DNA of 64,000 bases. Source: Streptomyces sp. KMM 9044 (GTDB lineage: Bacteria; Actinomycetota; Actinomycetes; Streptomycetales; Streptomycetaceae). Below, one piece after another: positions 1-11,086 of the stretch. The notes under the pieces are model-generated. The model saw only the letters and a program-made list of their open reading frames with translations, ran no database searches and was not told the origin of the DNA. Position numbers and translations under genes: made by a program. The stretch covers positions 4,402,001 to 4,466,000 of the forward strand of contig NZ_CP113910.1 in the NCBI RefSeq assembly GCF_024701375.2, given 5' to 3'. Within the stretch, counting starts at the first letter, position 1; the number at the start of each line of letters is the position of its first letter.

Positions 1-1
1 G

Positions 2-61
2 GGGGTGCCCAAGCGGGAGGTCTTCGACGCGGTGGTGGCGGCGAAGCGCTCCGCGGGGTGA
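2..61 (+). CDS. rsmI: RsmI (16S rRNA 2'-O-ribose C1402 methyltransferase), C-terminal end only
   Basis: Only the last 19 codons are in the window, ending at TGA 59-61. They read GVPKREVFDAVVAAKRSAG, which matches the usual C-terminal signature of RsmI proteins (GVPKxEVFDAVV). RsmI methylates the ribose of C1402 in the decoding centre of 16S rRNA. The gene commonly lies just upstream of tatD and rsmA in Streptomyces, which supports the call. The identification rests on this short tail and on context. Confidence 0.6.
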   Translation, partial: GVPKREVFDAVVAAKRSAG

Positions 62-321
62 GCCGGGGCGGTCGGCACCGCCGGAGGCCTGCTTCCTCGT
101 CGCGGGGCGGCGGTGGCGCACGGCGGGGTGACGGTGGAGCGGTGGCGCGCGGCGGGGCGGCCTCGGCTCGCGGCCGGGCGGTGGAGCCGCAGGCCGATAC
201 GGTCCCGTGCTCCCTCGGGCGGGGACGGTGTGCCTGGCGGCGACCGCCTCCCGAGCCGGACCGCCGCCCGCGTCGCCTCGGGTCCGGACGGTGCGTCCGC
301 GGCCTTCCGTAGGATCGGGGC

Positions 322-1221
322 ATGCCTTCGAAGACTTCCGGCGCCTCCGACCGGAACGCCGCCCCGCCGCTTCCGGAGCCGCTGCGGGTACCGGTCGCAG
401 ACTCGCACACCCACCTCGACATGCAGTCCGGCACGGTGGAGGAAGGGCTCGCCAAGGCCGCGGCGGTGGGTGTGACGACGGTGGTCCAGGTCGGCTGCGA
501 CCTCGCGGGCTCGCGCTGGGCCGCGGACACGGCCGCCGCGTACGAGAGCGTGCACGCGACCGTCGCCCTGCACCCGAACGAGGCTCCCCGCATCGTGCAC
601 GGAGACCCCGATGGCTGGTCCCGGCAGGGCGCGCGGGAGCCGGGCGGGGACGCGGCCCTGGACGAGGCACTCGCCGAGATCGACCGGCTGGCCGCGCTGC
701 CCCGGGTCAAGGGCGTCGGCGAGACCGGACTCGACTACTTCCGCACCGGACCCGAAGGCAAGGAGGCGCAGGAGCGGTCCTTCCGGGCCCACATCGAGAT
801 CGCCAAGCGGCACGGCAAGGCCCTGGTCATCCACGACCGCGACGCCCACGCCGACGTACTACGCGTGCTCAAGGAGGAGGGCGCGCCGGAGCGCACCGTC
901 TTCCACTGCTACTCGGGGGACGCGGAGATGGCGGAGATCTGCGCCCGCGCCGGGTACTTCATGTCGTTCGCCGGCAACGTCACCTTCAAGAACGCCCAGA
1001 ACCTGCGCGACGCCCTCGCCGTCGCCCCGCCGGAGCTCCTCCTGGTGGAGACGGACGCCCCGTTCCTGACACCGGTGCCCTACCGCGGCCGGCCCCATGC
1101 CCCGTACCTGGTGCCCGTCACCGTGCGCGCCATGGCGGCCGTACGCGGCACGGACGAGGACACCCTCGCCACGGCCCTCGCGGCGAACACGGCACGGGCC
1201 TTCGGTTATCCACAGGCGTGA
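322..1221 (+). CDS. TatD-family metal-dependent deoxyribonuclease/hydrolase
   Basis: A 299-residue protein of the TatD/YcfH family (amidohydrolase-like TIM barrel), which cleaves DNA 3'-5' or removes damaged nucleotides using two metal ions. Metal-binding motifs are visible: DSHTHLD at residues 27-33, GETGLDYFR, HDRDAH, FHCYSG and ETDAPFL near the C-terminus. The ATG at 322 precedes a non-conserved tail of about 20 residues before the first strand, so the true start could be slightly different. It is followed after 33 bp by rsmA; this tatD-rsmA-ispE order is conserved in actinobacteria and suggests one transcription unit. Its physiological substrate cannot be told from sequence. Confidence 0.9.
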   Translation: MPSKTSGASDRNAAPPLPEPLRVPVADSHTHLDMQSGTVEEGLAKAAAVGVTTVVQVGCDLAGSRWAADTAAAYESVHATVALHPNEAPRIVHGDPDGWSRQGAREPGGDAALDEALAEIDRLAALPRVKGVGETGLDYFRTGPEGKEAQERSFRAHIEIAKRHGKALVIHDRDAHADVLRVLKEEGAPERTVFHCYSGDAEMAEICARAGYFMSFAGNVTFKNAQNLRDALAVAPPELLLVETDAPFLTPVPYRGRPHAPYLVPVTVRAMAAVRGTDEDTLATALAANTARAFGYPQA

Positions 1222-1254
1222 CCTGCGGGGTCCCGCGCCCCGTACCCTTGTCCC

Positions 1255-2151
1255 GTGACGAGCCCCACCCCCGACGCCCTCCTGGGCCCCGCCGACGTCC
1301 GCGAACTCGCGGCCGCGCTCGGCGTACGGCCCACCAAGCAGCGCGGCCAGAACTTCGTGATCGACGCGAACACGGTCCGCCGTATCGTGCGTACCGCCGA
1401 GGTCCGCCCCGACGACGTGGTCGTCGAGGTCGGCCCGGGGCTCGGCTCGCTCACCCTGGCGCTGCTGGAGGCCGCCGACCGGGTCACCGCCGTCGAGATC
1501 GACGACGTCCTGGCCGCCGCGCTGCCCGCGACCGTCGCGGTCCGGGTGCCGCAGCGCGCCGACCGGTTCGCGCTGGTCCACTGCGACGCGATGCGGGTCA
1601 CCGAGCTGCCGGGCCCCGCCCCGACCGCGCTGGTCGCCAACCTGCCCTACAACGTGGCCGTCCCGGTACTGCTGCACATGCTCGAGACCTTCCCGAGCAT
1701 CGAGCGCACCCTCGTCATGGTCCAGGCCGAGGTCGCCGACCGGCTCGCCGCCCCGCCCGGCTCGAAGGTGTACGGCGTGCCCTCGGTCAAGGCCAACTGG
1801 TACGCCGAGGTCAAGCGGTCCGGTGCCATCGGGCGGAGCGTGTTCTGGCCGGCGCCCAACGTCGACAGCGGCCTGGTCTCCCTCGTCCGCCGCGACGAGC
1901 CGCCGAGGACCACCGCCACCCGGCGCGAGGTCTTCGCCGTCGTCGACGCGGCCTTCGCCCAGCGCCGCAAGACCCTGCGGGCGGCCCTCGCCGGATGGGC
2001 GGGCTCGGCCGCGGCGGCGGAGACCGTGCTGGTCGCCGCCGGGGTGTCGCCGCAGGCTCGCGGCGAGTCCCTGACCGTCGAGGAGTTCGCGCGCATCGCC
2101 GAGCACAAGCAGTCCAAGGAGCCCGAGCCGTCCAAGGAGCCCGTCGCGTGA
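1255..2151 (+). CDS. rsmA: 16S rRNA (adenine1518/1519-N6)-dimethyltransferase RsmA (KsgA)
   Basis: A 298-residue SAM-dependent methyltransferase that dimethylates the two adjacent adenines in helix 45 of 16S rRNA late in 30S assembly. Visible motifs are NFVID (substrate-side N-terminus), the SAM loop [11 protein letters not shown], and NLPYNV (motif IV, the NLPY active-site signature of adenine-N6 methylases). The length is normal. It starts at a GTG. Its TGA overlaps the GTG of ispE by 4 bp (2148-2151), implying translational coupling. The C-terminal tail carries a short repeat (KEPEPSKEP) of no known role. Confidence 0.95.
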   Translation: MTSPTPDALLGPADVRELAAALGVRPTKQRGQNFVIDANTVRRIVRTAEVRPDDVVVEVGPGLGSLTLALLEAADRVTAVEIDDVLAAALPATVAVRVPQRADRFALVHCDAMRVTELPGPAPTALVANLPYNVAVPVLLHMLETFPSIERTLVMVQAEVADRLAAPPGSKVYGVPSVKANWYAEVKRSGAIGRSVFWPAPNVDSGLVSLVRRDEPPRTTATRREVFAVVDAAFAQRRKTLRAALAGWAGSAAAAETVLVAAGVSPQARGESLTVEEFARIAEHKQSKEPEPSKEPVA

Positions 2152-3044
2152 GCGTCACCGTCCGCGTGCCCGCCAAGGTCAACGTCCAGCTCGCGGTCGG
2201 CGCGGCCCGCCCCGACGGCTTCCACGACCTGGCCAACGTGTTCCTCGCGGTCGGCCTCCACGACGAGGTCACCGTCACGCCGTCCGCCGACGGCCTGCGC
2301 GTCACCTGCGAGGGGCCGGACGCCGCCGAGGTGCCCCTGGACCGTACGAACCTCGCCGCCCGCGCGGCCCTCGCGCTCGCCGGGCGCTACGGCCGGGACG
2401 CCGACGTGCGCCTCCACATCACCAAGGACATCCCCGTCGCCGGCGGCATGGCGGGCGGCAGCGCGGACGGCGCCGGCGCCCTGCTGGCCTGCGACGCGCT
2501 GTGGGGAACCGGCGCCTCACGGCGGGAACTGCTCGACATCTGCGTCGAGCTGGGCAGCGACGTGCCGTTCGCGCTGGTCGGCGGGGCGGCGCTGGGCACC
2601 GGGCGGGGCGAGAAGCTGACGGAGCTGGAGGTCGGCGGCACCTTCCACTGGGTCTTCGCGATGGCCCGGCGTGGGCTGTCCACCCCGGCGGTCTTCCGGG
2701 AGTTCGACCGGCTCTCCGAGGGCCGGGACGTCCCCGAGCCCGTGGCCTCGCAGGACCTGCTCGACGCCCTCGCCAAGGGCGATCCCGAGGCGCTCGCCGC
2801 CGCGGTCTCCAACGATCTCCAGCCCGCGGCGCTGTCGCTGTTCCCCGAGCTGGCCGACACCCTGGCGGCGGGACGTGCGGCAGGTGCGCTGGCCACGCTG
2901 GTCTCGGGCTCGGGGCCGACCACGGCCTTCCTCGCCCGGGACGCGGAGTCGGCGGAGGCGATCTCGGACGCGCTGGGCGACTCCGGCACCTGCCGCACGG
3001 TGCGCACGGCGTCGGGGCCGGTGCCGGGGGCGACGGTGGTGTGA
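2148..3044 (+). CDS. ispE: 4-diphosphocytidyl-2-C-methyl-D-erythritol kinase IspE
   Basis: A 298-residue GHMP-family kinase of the MEP (non-mevalonate) isoprenoid pathway, phosphorylating CDP-methylerythritol at the 2-position. The N-terminus VRVPAKVN contains the substrate-binding Lys. The GHMP ATP-binding loop [16 protein letters not shown] is present, and a SGSGPT motif lies near the C-terminus. The start is the GTG overlapping the rsmA stop; the reading frame stays open far upstream, but homology begins here. The rsmA-ispE pairing is widespread in actinobacteria. Confidence 0.95.
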   Translation: MSVTVRVPAKVNVQLAVGAARPDGFHDLANVFLAVGLHDEVTVTPSADGLRVTCEGPDAAEVPLDRTNLAARAALALAGRYGRDADVRLHITKDIPVAGGMAGGSADGAGALLACDALWGTGASRRELLDICVELGSDVPFALVGGAALGTGRGEKLTELEVGGTFHWVFAMARRGLSTPAVFREFDRLSEGRDVPEPVASQDLLDALAKGDPEALAAAVSNDLQPAALSLFPELADTLAAGRAAGALATLVSGSGPTTAFLARDAESAEAISDALGDSGTCRTVRTASGPVPGATVV

Positions 3045-3053
3045 GGGCCCGGT

Positions 3054-3811
3054 TCAGAGCTCGGTGATGGCGGCCAGGTCGATGTCGATGGCGTACGGGT
3101 GGTCGACCTTGACCCGGTCGCGGTGCATGCCCATGTGCACGTAGGCCTTGGTGAGTGGGTCGAGTTCGTAGACATGGATGGCGGGGCTGCCGCTGATTCC
3201 GCCCTGCTCCACGCGCCAGAAGTTCGGGATTCCGGCGGCGGCGTACTTCTGCGGCTTCGTCGTGCGGTCACGGGACTCCGAGTCGGGGGAGACGACCTCG
3301 ACGGCGAGCAGGACGTCTGCGGTCGTGTACCTGGTCCGGTCAATGCCCGTGGCTTCCTTCCGGAGAACGACGACATCCGGCTCGGGGCCGTTGTGACGAT
3401 CGATGAGCATGGTCACTTCCCGGCGGACACTCAGCTCCGGCGGCGCGATGCTGCGCAGCCCGTACACCAGCACGTCCATCGCAAGGGGGCTCTTCGAAGT
3501 GGGTGGGGGGTGATCGTCGGCCGACGCGCCTCGGCCGCCCCACGGAGCGCCGCCCGACCAGGACGTTCGACGGGCAGTCGGCGCGTGCCGAGGTGCCGAC
3601 GGTCGGCGGTACCCCCATCAAGTTCGAAGACCCCGCAAGGGGGGGGGAACTCCCGTTGCGGACTCACAAAAACCAGACTCCCGTCGATCAGCTCGGTGTG
3701 CGGCGGGAGATCCGGCAGTGTGAACAGGTCGTCCACGGTGTATCCGCCCACGGGCGGCACCGGCCAGTGGTGGCGGTGCTCCACGGACTCGGCGGTCGTG
3801 GTTCCTCCCAT
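3054..3811 (-). pseudogene. Uma2-family (DUF820) nuclease-fold gene, disrupted
   Basis: Two pieces of one Uma2-family protein lie on this strand. The N-terminal piece (3811 down to 3647) reads GGYTVDDLFTLPDLPPHTELID then LVFVSPQREF. The C-terminal piece (3479 to 3054) has MDVLVYGLR, NGPEPDVVVL, LLAVEVVSPDSESRDR and KYAAAGIPNFW, holding the acidic and Lys residues of the PD-(D/E)XK-like core. About 167 bp of unrelated sequence (3480-3646) with poly-C tracts separates them, and the frames differ. The expected start codon seems to be ACG instead of ATG when compared with the paralogue at 17049, although an in-frame ATG lies four codons upstream. The function of Uma2 proteins is unknown; they are highly multiplied in Streptomyces. 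I consider this copy dead. Confidence 0.8.
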
Positions 3812-3853
3812 GGACGGGATCCTGCTGCCTGCCCCCACGGTAGCCGCCCGTTT

Positions 3854-3880
3854 CCGATCATGTCATCACAAAGAGTGACG
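3854..3880 (-). promoter_or_regulatory. Conserved upstream block shared by the two Uma2 loci
   Basis: Read on the minus strand, the block contains GTCACTCTTTGTGATGAC, followed by GGCGGCTACCGTGGG about 15 bp later. The same arrangement (GTCACCCTTTGTGATGAC then GGCGGCTACCGTGGG) precedes the second Uma2 gene at 16966-16992. TACCGT could be a -10 element, and the GTCA/TGAC ends are an inverted repeat that could bind a regulator. Conservation between two otherwise decayed loci is what is seen; a promoter role is inference. Confidence 0.4.
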
Positions 3881-3954
3881 ACTCTCTCGCGTCCCGCCCG
3901 CTGTCCGCCAGGGCCTACGCTGGACAGCTGATCGACCCCCCAGGCAGGAGCGTA

Positions 3955-5769
<1,815 letters not shown>

Positions 5770-6062
5770 CCTCCGGACCCACCCCACTCGCGCCCCCACA
5801 CCCGGTACAGGCGCCCGTACGCCCCCGCTCACCCCCGAGCGCGGGGCGTGCGGTGGGTGAAGGGGGAGTGGAGGCGCGTAACGAGGGCATCACAGGCCGG
5901 TTCTTCCTTGGGAACAGGGGTGGACGGGGCCCGGTGACCTGTCGGTCCCGGGTGATAGAAAGACCCCGTCCGAGAAGAGCAAGAACCGCGTGCATACGAC
6001 TCTGGGAACCTCACGTACCTCAGGGTGTGGCGAAAAGTCAGTGAGCAAGGGGGAACACGCTG

Positions 6063-7865
6063 ATGGCTCAGCCGCCCAGTCAGCCGCCGCAGGGTGGCTT
6101 CGGAGCACCGCAGGACCCGCCCGCGTCGGGTGGTGGTTTCGGGGCTCCGACTCCGCCGCCTCCGCAGGGCCCGCCCCAGACTCCGCCGCCCCCGCAGGGC
6201 GCACCGTCCGGTCAACCGCCGCAGCCGGGGTACGGCTACCCGCAGCAGGTCCCGCCTGCGCAGCAGCCGGGACCGTACGGGCAGCAGCCGGGGCCGTACG
6301 CCCCCGGACCGTACGCACCCGGCCCCTACGGTCCGCCGCAGCAGCCCGGACCGTACGGGCAGCAGCCGGGGTACGGCTATCCGCAGCCGCAGTTCCCGGG
6401 CGGGCCCGGCACCCCGCCGCCCGGCCCCGGTTCCGGCAATCCCTTCAAGGGCAAGCCCGTCATGATCATCGGTGCCGCGGTGGCGGCGCTGCTGGTCGTC
6501 GGCGGCACTGTCTGGGCGGTCTCCGGCGACGACGAGGAGAGCGGGAAGCCCGTCGCCCGGCAGACCGGCGACGACCCCAAGCCCCGGCCGTCCGGCGCCC
6601 CGGCCAATCCGGGCGACGGCGAGGGCGACGGCGGCTCGGACCCCGAGGACCTCAACGCGGGCCGCAAGTCCGGCGAGGCCAAGGTGCTCTGGTACAAGGA
6701 GGCGCCCGACGCGCCCGGTTCCGGAGCCGACGCCCCCGGCATGTGGATCACCGACAGGACGGCGGTGAAGGCGGCCTACAAGGAGCTCTCCGCCTACAAC
6801 GTCGCCGACGGCAAGCCGACCTGGGAACCCGTGGTCTTCCCGCAGAAGATCTGTGCGGTCACCTCGGAGAAGACGGCCGACGACAAGGTCGTCGTCGCGT
6901 ACATGAGCGGCGGCAGCGACCGCGCCCAGTGCAACCAGCTCCAGCTCGTCGACCTCGACACCGGTGAGAAGGGCTGGACGCAGAAGGTCGCCGACGGCGC
7001 GCTGTTCGACTCCGCGCTCTCCATCGAGATGACCCTCAGCGGCGACACGCTGATGGTGGGCCGCTCGCAGTCCGGCACCGCGTTCGACGTGACGTCCGGC
7101 GACAAGATGTACGACAAGAAGAAGTACGGCGAGGCCTGCTTCCCCGCCGGGTTCGCGGGCGGTGAGCGGCTGATCCAGGTCGCGTCCTGCGGCGTCGGCG
7201 GTGACAACGAGCACGACGAGGTCCGGGAGCTCGACCCGAAGACCGGCAAGGTCAAGTGGACCCAGGAGTTCGACAAGGGCTGGCGCGTCTCGCGCGCCTA
7301 CTCCGTCGACCCGGTGGTCATCTACAGCACCAACGAGGACAAGAAGGCGTGGAACATCTCCACGCTCGGCGCCGACGGCTCGATCCGTTCCCAGGTCGAC
7401 GTCGACGAGGACTTCTCCGCCGACTGCGGCTGGGCCATCCTCGCCCGTGACCTCCAGGGCTGCGAGGGCGTCGTCGTCGAGGGGGACACCCTCTACCTGC
7501 CCACCGAGGCGACCACCGGGGCCAACGAGATCGTCGCGATCAGCCTCGCCACCGGCAAGGAGAAGTGGCGGGTGAAGTCCCCCGCGGCGGACTCGATGGT
7601 GCCCATGAAGGCCGGGGGCGGCAACCTCGTCGCCTACGTGGAGCCGTCGTACGACGGGGGCGGCCGGGTCGTCTCCGTCCCGACCGCGGGCAGCAGCCAC
7701 GAACCGGTCACGCTGCTGCGGAACCCGCAGGGCACCGCGTCCATCGAGAACAGCTTCTTCAGCAAGTCGATCGACTGGGTCGACGGCCGCTTCTACATCT
7801 CGACGAACCGGCTGACCGGCAACGACGAGGCGAAGGAGAAGCTGATGCTCGCCTACGGCAAGTGA
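6063..7865 (+). CDS. Single-pass membrane protein with PQQ-like beta-propeller (paralogue A)
   Basis: A 600-residue protein. Residues 1-130 are a low-complexity Pro/Gln/Gly/Tyr tail (repeats such as GPYGQQPG and GYGYPQ). One membrane helix follows at about 134-155 (IGAAVAALLVVGGTVWAVS), then an acidic linker, then roughly 400 residues with repeated W-and-DxxTG blades (LDTGEKGWTQK, DPKTGKVKWTQ, LATGKEKWRVK) typical of PQQ-like/WD-type propellers. The N-in topology puts the propeller outside. Several Cys residues (GEACFP, VASCGVGG, ADCGWA, LQGCEG) may form disulphides. The ATG at 6063 follows AAGGGGG. It pairs with the similar gene at 7987. The ligand is unknown; such proteins often accompany Streptomyces kinases or envelope sensing. 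Confidence 0.75.
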   Translation: MAQPPSQPPQGGFGAPQDPPASGGGFGAPTPPPPQGPPQTPPPPQGAPSGQPPQPGYGYPQQVPPAQQPGPYGQQPGPYAPGPYAPGPYGPPQQPGPYGQQPGYGYPQPQFPGGPGTPPPGPGSGNPFKGKPVMIIGAAVAALLVVGGTVWAVSGDDEESGKPVARQTGDDPKPRPSGAPANPGDGEGDGGSDPEDLNAGRKSGEAKVLWYKEAPDAPGSGADAPGMWITDRTAVKAAYKELSAYNVADGKPTWEPVVFPQKICAVTSEKTADDKVVVAYMSGGSDRAQCNQLQLVDLDTGEKGWTQKVADGALFDSALSIEMTLSGDTLMVGRSQSGTAFDVTSGDKMYDKKKYGEACFPAGFAGGERLIQVASCGVGGDNEHDEVRELDPKTGKVKWTQEFDKGWRVSRAYSVDPVVIYSTNEDKKAWNISTLGADGSIRSQVDVDEDFSADCGWAILARDLQGCEGVVVEGDTLYLPTEATTGANEIVAISLATGKEKWRVKSPAADSMVPMKAGGGNLVAYVEPSYDGGGRVVSVPTAGSSHEPVTLLRNPQGTASIENSFFSKSIDWVDGRFYISTNRLTGNDEAKEKLMLAYGK

Positions 7866-7986
7866 GGCGCGCAGCAGCGGCGAGGCGCGCCGGCCCCGGC
7901 CGGCCGGCGCTCTCGCCCCTTCCGGTCCCTTTCCCGCCGCCGCCCGTCCCCTTCGTCCTCGCCGAGTCATTCGAGGTATCCACGTC

Positions 7987-10050
7987 ATGACGCAGCCGCC
8001 CCAGCCGCCCAACCAGCCGGGCTTCGGCCCGCCGCCCGAGCCGTCCCGGCCCGAGCAGCCCGAGCAGCCGGAGCAGGGGCAGCAGTCCGGGCCGTCGGCT
8101 TCGCAGGCTTCCGCGGTCCCGCAGGCCCAGCCGGGCTTCGGCCCGCCGCCCGAGCCGTCCCAGGCGCCCCACCCGCAGACGCCGCCGGAGCAGCAGCCGT
8201 CGGCCGCACCGGGCGGGCCCGACCTCACCAAGACCCCGGAGCCGGGCTACGGCTACCCGCAGGCGCCCCAGCCCTCGCAGACGCCGCCGCCGGCCGCTCC
8301 GGCGCCGGGCGGTCCGCAGCCGCCGCCCGGGTACGGCTACCCGCAGCAGCCCCCGGCCGGTTACGGGTACCCGGGTCAGCCGCAGCCCGGTCAGCCCGGA
8401 GCGTACGGCCATCCCCAGCCGCTGCCCGGGTACGGCTACCCGCAGCAGCCCCCGGCCGGTTACGGGTACCCGGGTCAGCCGCAGCCCGGTCAGCCCGGAG
8501 CCTACGGCCATCCCCAGCAGCCCTACGGTCAGCACGGCCACGGCGGCTCTCAGCAGCCGACCATGCCGATGCAGCCGCAGCCCGGCCGGCCCGGCGGCGG
8601 GCGGAAGATCAACGCGCAGCTGGCGATCATCGTGGCGGCGGTCGTGGCCATCGCCCTGATCGTCGGCGGCGGTGTCTGGTACGCCTCGTCCAGCGACGAC
8701 GACAGGAAGAACACGGCGAACTCGGGCGACGGCGGCGACACGAAGGGCGCCGAGGGCGGCGGCTCCGGCAGTGACACCACTACCGGCGGCGACGAGAAGG
8801 CCCCGGCAGACCCCTCCGCCAAGGTCCTCTTCCAGGTGCCGGCGCCGAAGGTCCCGAAGGACACCACGACCATCGTCACCTCCGGCTCCTGGCTGACCGA
8901 CCAGGTGTACGCCAAGAGCGGCGTCGCCGAGGTCGTCGGGTACGACGCAGCCAAGGGCAGCGAGCTGTGGACGCTCGACCTGCCCGGACCGGTGTGCGAG
9001 GCCAGCGACCACGCCACCGAGGACGGCACGACGGCGATCATCTACAAGCCGAAGATGCCGACCAAGACCGATCCGCAGAGATGCACGCAGGTCGCGGCCT
9101 TCGACCTCGCCACCGGCGAGAAGCTGTGGTCCGGGACGGCCAAGTCCGGCACCCAGGAGATCAGCTTCAACAACGTCACCGTCAGCGGGAACACCGTCGC
9201 GGCGGGCAGCACCAGCGGCGGTGCCGCCTGGGACATCACCTCCGGCAAGTCCCTGTGGACACCCAAGACGTCCGACGCCTGCTACGACTCCGGCTACGGC
9301 GGCGGCCCGAAGATGGTCGCGGTGCGCAAGTGCGGTTCGTACGACCAGCGGCAGCTGCACATCCAGACCATCGACCGGAAGGACGGGAAGGTGATCTCGG
9401 AGTACAAGATGTCCGAGGGCATCGAGTACGCGGCCGTGGTGTCCACCGACCCGCTGGTCGTGGCCGCCGACGTCGGCGACTCCGCCGGTGACGGCAGCGG
9501 CATCTCGGACTTCTTCTCCATCGACAACAAGAGCGGCGAACTGCGGACCCGTATCTCCGCGCCCGGTGAGGAGTACGCGGCCCGCTGCGACGGCATCACC
9601 AAGATCGAGCACTGCACCGGCCTGACCGTCGGCAACGACCGCCTGTACATCGCGACCGAGGAGCACGACGGCACGGGCGAGTACAGCCAGACCAACGAGG
9701 TGGTGGTCTTCGACCTGTCCACCGGCAAGCAGACCGGCCAGCGCGCCGACGCGGGCGACGGCTACACGATCGTCCCGCTGCGCATGGACGGCGGCAGCGT
9801 CATCGCGTACAAGCGTCCCCCCTACGACAGGGGCGGGCAGATCGTCGGCATCGACGGCGGTTCCTTCAAGGAGACCAAGCTGCTGGAGAACCCGGCGACG
9901 GAGTCCGTACGGGACGTGGAGACGCGGATGTCGCCCGAGTACTCGGAGATCCTGTACTCGCGGGGCCGCCTGTACATGTCGGACGTGTACGCCAGTGAGT
10001 CGTCCTCGGGCGACAAGAAGTACCTGGCGGTCGCTTTCGGCACCGGCTGA
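7987..10050 (+). CDS. Single-pass membrane protein with PQQ-like beta-propeller (paralogue B)
   Basis: A 687-residue tandem paralogue of the preceding gene, 121 bp downstream, with the same architecture: an N-terminal Pro/Gln/Gly/Tyr-rich tail (about 1-205), one membrane helix (about 213-235, LAIIVAAVVAIALIVGGG), a Gly/Asp-rich linker, and an extracytoplasmic propeller with DLATGEKLW, DITSGKSLW and DLSTGKQTG repeats. The tail is longer because a 33-codon unit (GYGYPQQPPAGYGYPGQPQP and on) is duplicated in tandem. Paired Cys residues recur at equivalent sites. A strong terminator follows at 10096. No enzymatic motif is visible; function is not assigned. Confidence 0.75.
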   Translation: MTQPPQPPNQPGFGPPPEPSRPEQPEQPEQGQQSGPSASQASAVPQAQPGFGPPPEPSQAPHPQTPPEQQPSAAPGGPDLTKTPEPGYGYPQAPQPSQTPPPAAPAPGGPQPPPGYGYPQQPPAGYGYPGQPQPGQPGAYGHPQPLPGYGYPQQPPAGYGYPGQPQPGQPGAYGHPQQPYGQHGHGGSQQPTMPMQPQPGRPGGGRKINAQLAIIVAAVVAIALIVGGGVWYASSSDDDRKNTANSGDGGDTKGAEGGGSGSDTTTGGDEKAPADPSAKVLFQVPAPKVPKDTTTIVTSGSWLTDQVYAKSGVAEVVGYDAAKGSELWTLDLPGPVCEASDHATEDGTTAIIYKPKMPTKTDPQRCTQVAAFDLATGEKLWSGTAKSGTQEISFNNVTVSGNTVAAGSTSGGAAWDITSGKSLWTPKTSDACYDSGYGGGPKMVAVRKCGSYDQRQLHIQTIDRKDGKVISEYKMSEGIEYAAVVSTDPLVVAADVGDSAGDGSGISDFFSIDNKSGELRTRISAPGEEYAARCDGITKIEHCTGLTVGNDRLYIATEEHDGTGEYSQTNEVVVFDLSTGKQTGQRADAGDGYTIVPLRMDGGSVIAYKRPPYDRGGQIVGIDGGSFKETKLLENPATESVRDVETRMSPEYSEILYSRGRLYMSDVYASESSSGDKKYLAVAFGTG
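8326..8520 (+). repeat. Tandem 99-bp in-frame duplication in the proline-rich tail
   Basis: The block beginning at about 8326 is repeated with a 99-bp offset from about 8425, nearly without change (GCGTACGGCCATCCCCAG versus GCCTACGGCCATCCCCAG at the ends). It encodes two 33-residue units of the cytoplasmic tail. The near identity points to a recent duplication. Confidence 0.85.
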
Positions 10051-10095
10051 CCGTTCTCCGGCCCGGTCCGCGCCGGTCCGCTCGTGAGGCCTGCC

Positions 10096-10134
10096 CGTAC
10101 GGCCCCGCCCATGACACAGGGGCGGGGCCGTACG
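10096..10134 (+). terminator. Hairpin terminator after the propeller gene pair
   Basis: A perfect 15-bp stem (CGTACGGCCCCGCCC at 10096-10110 pairing with 10120-10134) around a 9-nt loop lies 46 bp after the stop codon. There is no U-tract, as usual in Streptomyces. Confidence 0.8.
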
Positions 10135-10294
10135 CGTAGCGCTCAACAGGTGCTCACCGCCGTCGAATACGAGAATTTCGGCGATCCGGGGCGATTCTCG
10201 CCGGTAGGGGGAGCGCAACGTCGAACAAGCGTGTAGCTTCCGGGACCGGGGAGGCGGCGCACGGGGGTGCGCTCGCGGTTTGGGGGGATGATCG

Positions 10295-10987
10295 ATGGGC
10301 GTGCGGTTGATGGTGGTCGACGACCACCGGCTGCTCGCGGAGGCGTTGGCCTCGGCGCTGAAGCTGCGGGGGCACCGGGTACTGGCCGCGGCGGCACCCG
10401 TGGCGGGAGCGGCGGATCTGGTGATCAGCAGAGCGCCGGAGGTGTGCCTGCTGGGGACGGCGGCTCCGGCGGAGCCCGGGATCTTCGACCCGGTGGTGAA
10501 GGTCAAACGGGAGCGGCCGCAGGTGGCGGTGCTGGTGCTGGGCCCGGTGCCCAGTCCTCGCGGGATCGCGGCGGCGTTCGCGGCGGGCGCGTCCGGCTAT
10601 GTCCGGCACGACGAGCGCATCGAAGGCGTCGAACGGGCGATCATGAAGGCGCGGGCGGGGGAGGCCGCAGTGGCGCCGCAACTGCTGCAGGGCGCGTTCG
10701 GCGAGCTGCTGAACCCGGCGGTCCAGCCGGACGACGAGGGCCAGCGGCTGCTGAGGATGCTCACCCCGCGGGAGGTGGAGGTCCTGCTCCGGGTCGCCGA
10801 AGGCGAGGACACCCGGCTGATCGCGGCGGGCATGGGTATAGCCCCGTCCACGGCGCGTACGCATGTGCAGCGCGTCCTGATGAAACTCGACGTGGGCTCC
10901 AGGCTGGAGGCGGCGGCGCTGGCCGCCCGGACGGGTCTGCTGGACCGGGCGGGCCCGGTGCGTCAGGCGTCGTCCTCCGCGGAGTGA
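10295..10987 (+). CDS. Atypical response regulator, LuxR/NarL-type HTH, aspartate-less receiver
   Basis: A 230-residue protein with an N-terminal receiver fold (VVDDH at residues 7-11 keeps the acidic pair) and a C-terminal LuxR HTH (LTPREVEVLLRVAEGEDTRL, then ARTHVQRVLMKL). The phosphoacceptor position reads PEVCLLGTAAP, so Gly54 stands where Asp is expected, and the conserved Lys region reads SGYVRHD. Phosphorylation by a kinase is therefore unlikely; DNA binding may be controlled by a ligand or constitutively, as for other aspartate-less receivers in Streptomyces. There is no kinase gene beside it. ATG 10295 is chosen because the receiver begins directly. Confidence 0.85.
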   Translation: MGVRLMVVDDHRLLAEALASALKLRGHRVLAAAAPVAGAADLVISRAPEVCLLGTAAPAEPGIFDPVVKVKRERPQVAVLVLGPVPSPRGIAAAFAAGASGYVRHDERIEGVERAIMKARAGEAAVAPQLLQGAFGELLNPAVQPDDEGQRLLRMLTPREVEVLLRVAEGEDTRLIAAGMGIAPSTARTHVQRVLMKLDVGSRLEAAALAARTGLLDRAGPVRQASSSAE

Positions 10988-11086
10988 ACGCGCTCGCGGG
11001 GCCGGGGGCCGCGGTACCGGCGCCTGTGTGCTGCCGGTACCACGGTCACCCCGCCCCGCGAGCGCCCCGCCGCGTGCTGCGGGTGC

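Noticed and set aside
207..2147. Plus-strand open frame extending ispE upstream by about 650 codons
   Set aside because: It runs across tatD and rsmA in another frame; IspE homology begins only at GTG 2148.
6220..6390. Regular repeats considered as a possible CRISPR array
   Set aside because: Repeats are in-frame codons for a Pro/Gln/Tyr tail, without constant-length spacers. No CRISPR array is seen in the window.
5829..10506. Two long overlapping minus-strand frames opposite the propeller genes
   Set aside because: Arg/Leu/Gly-rich shadow translations; the plus strand has clear membrane helices and propeller repeats.
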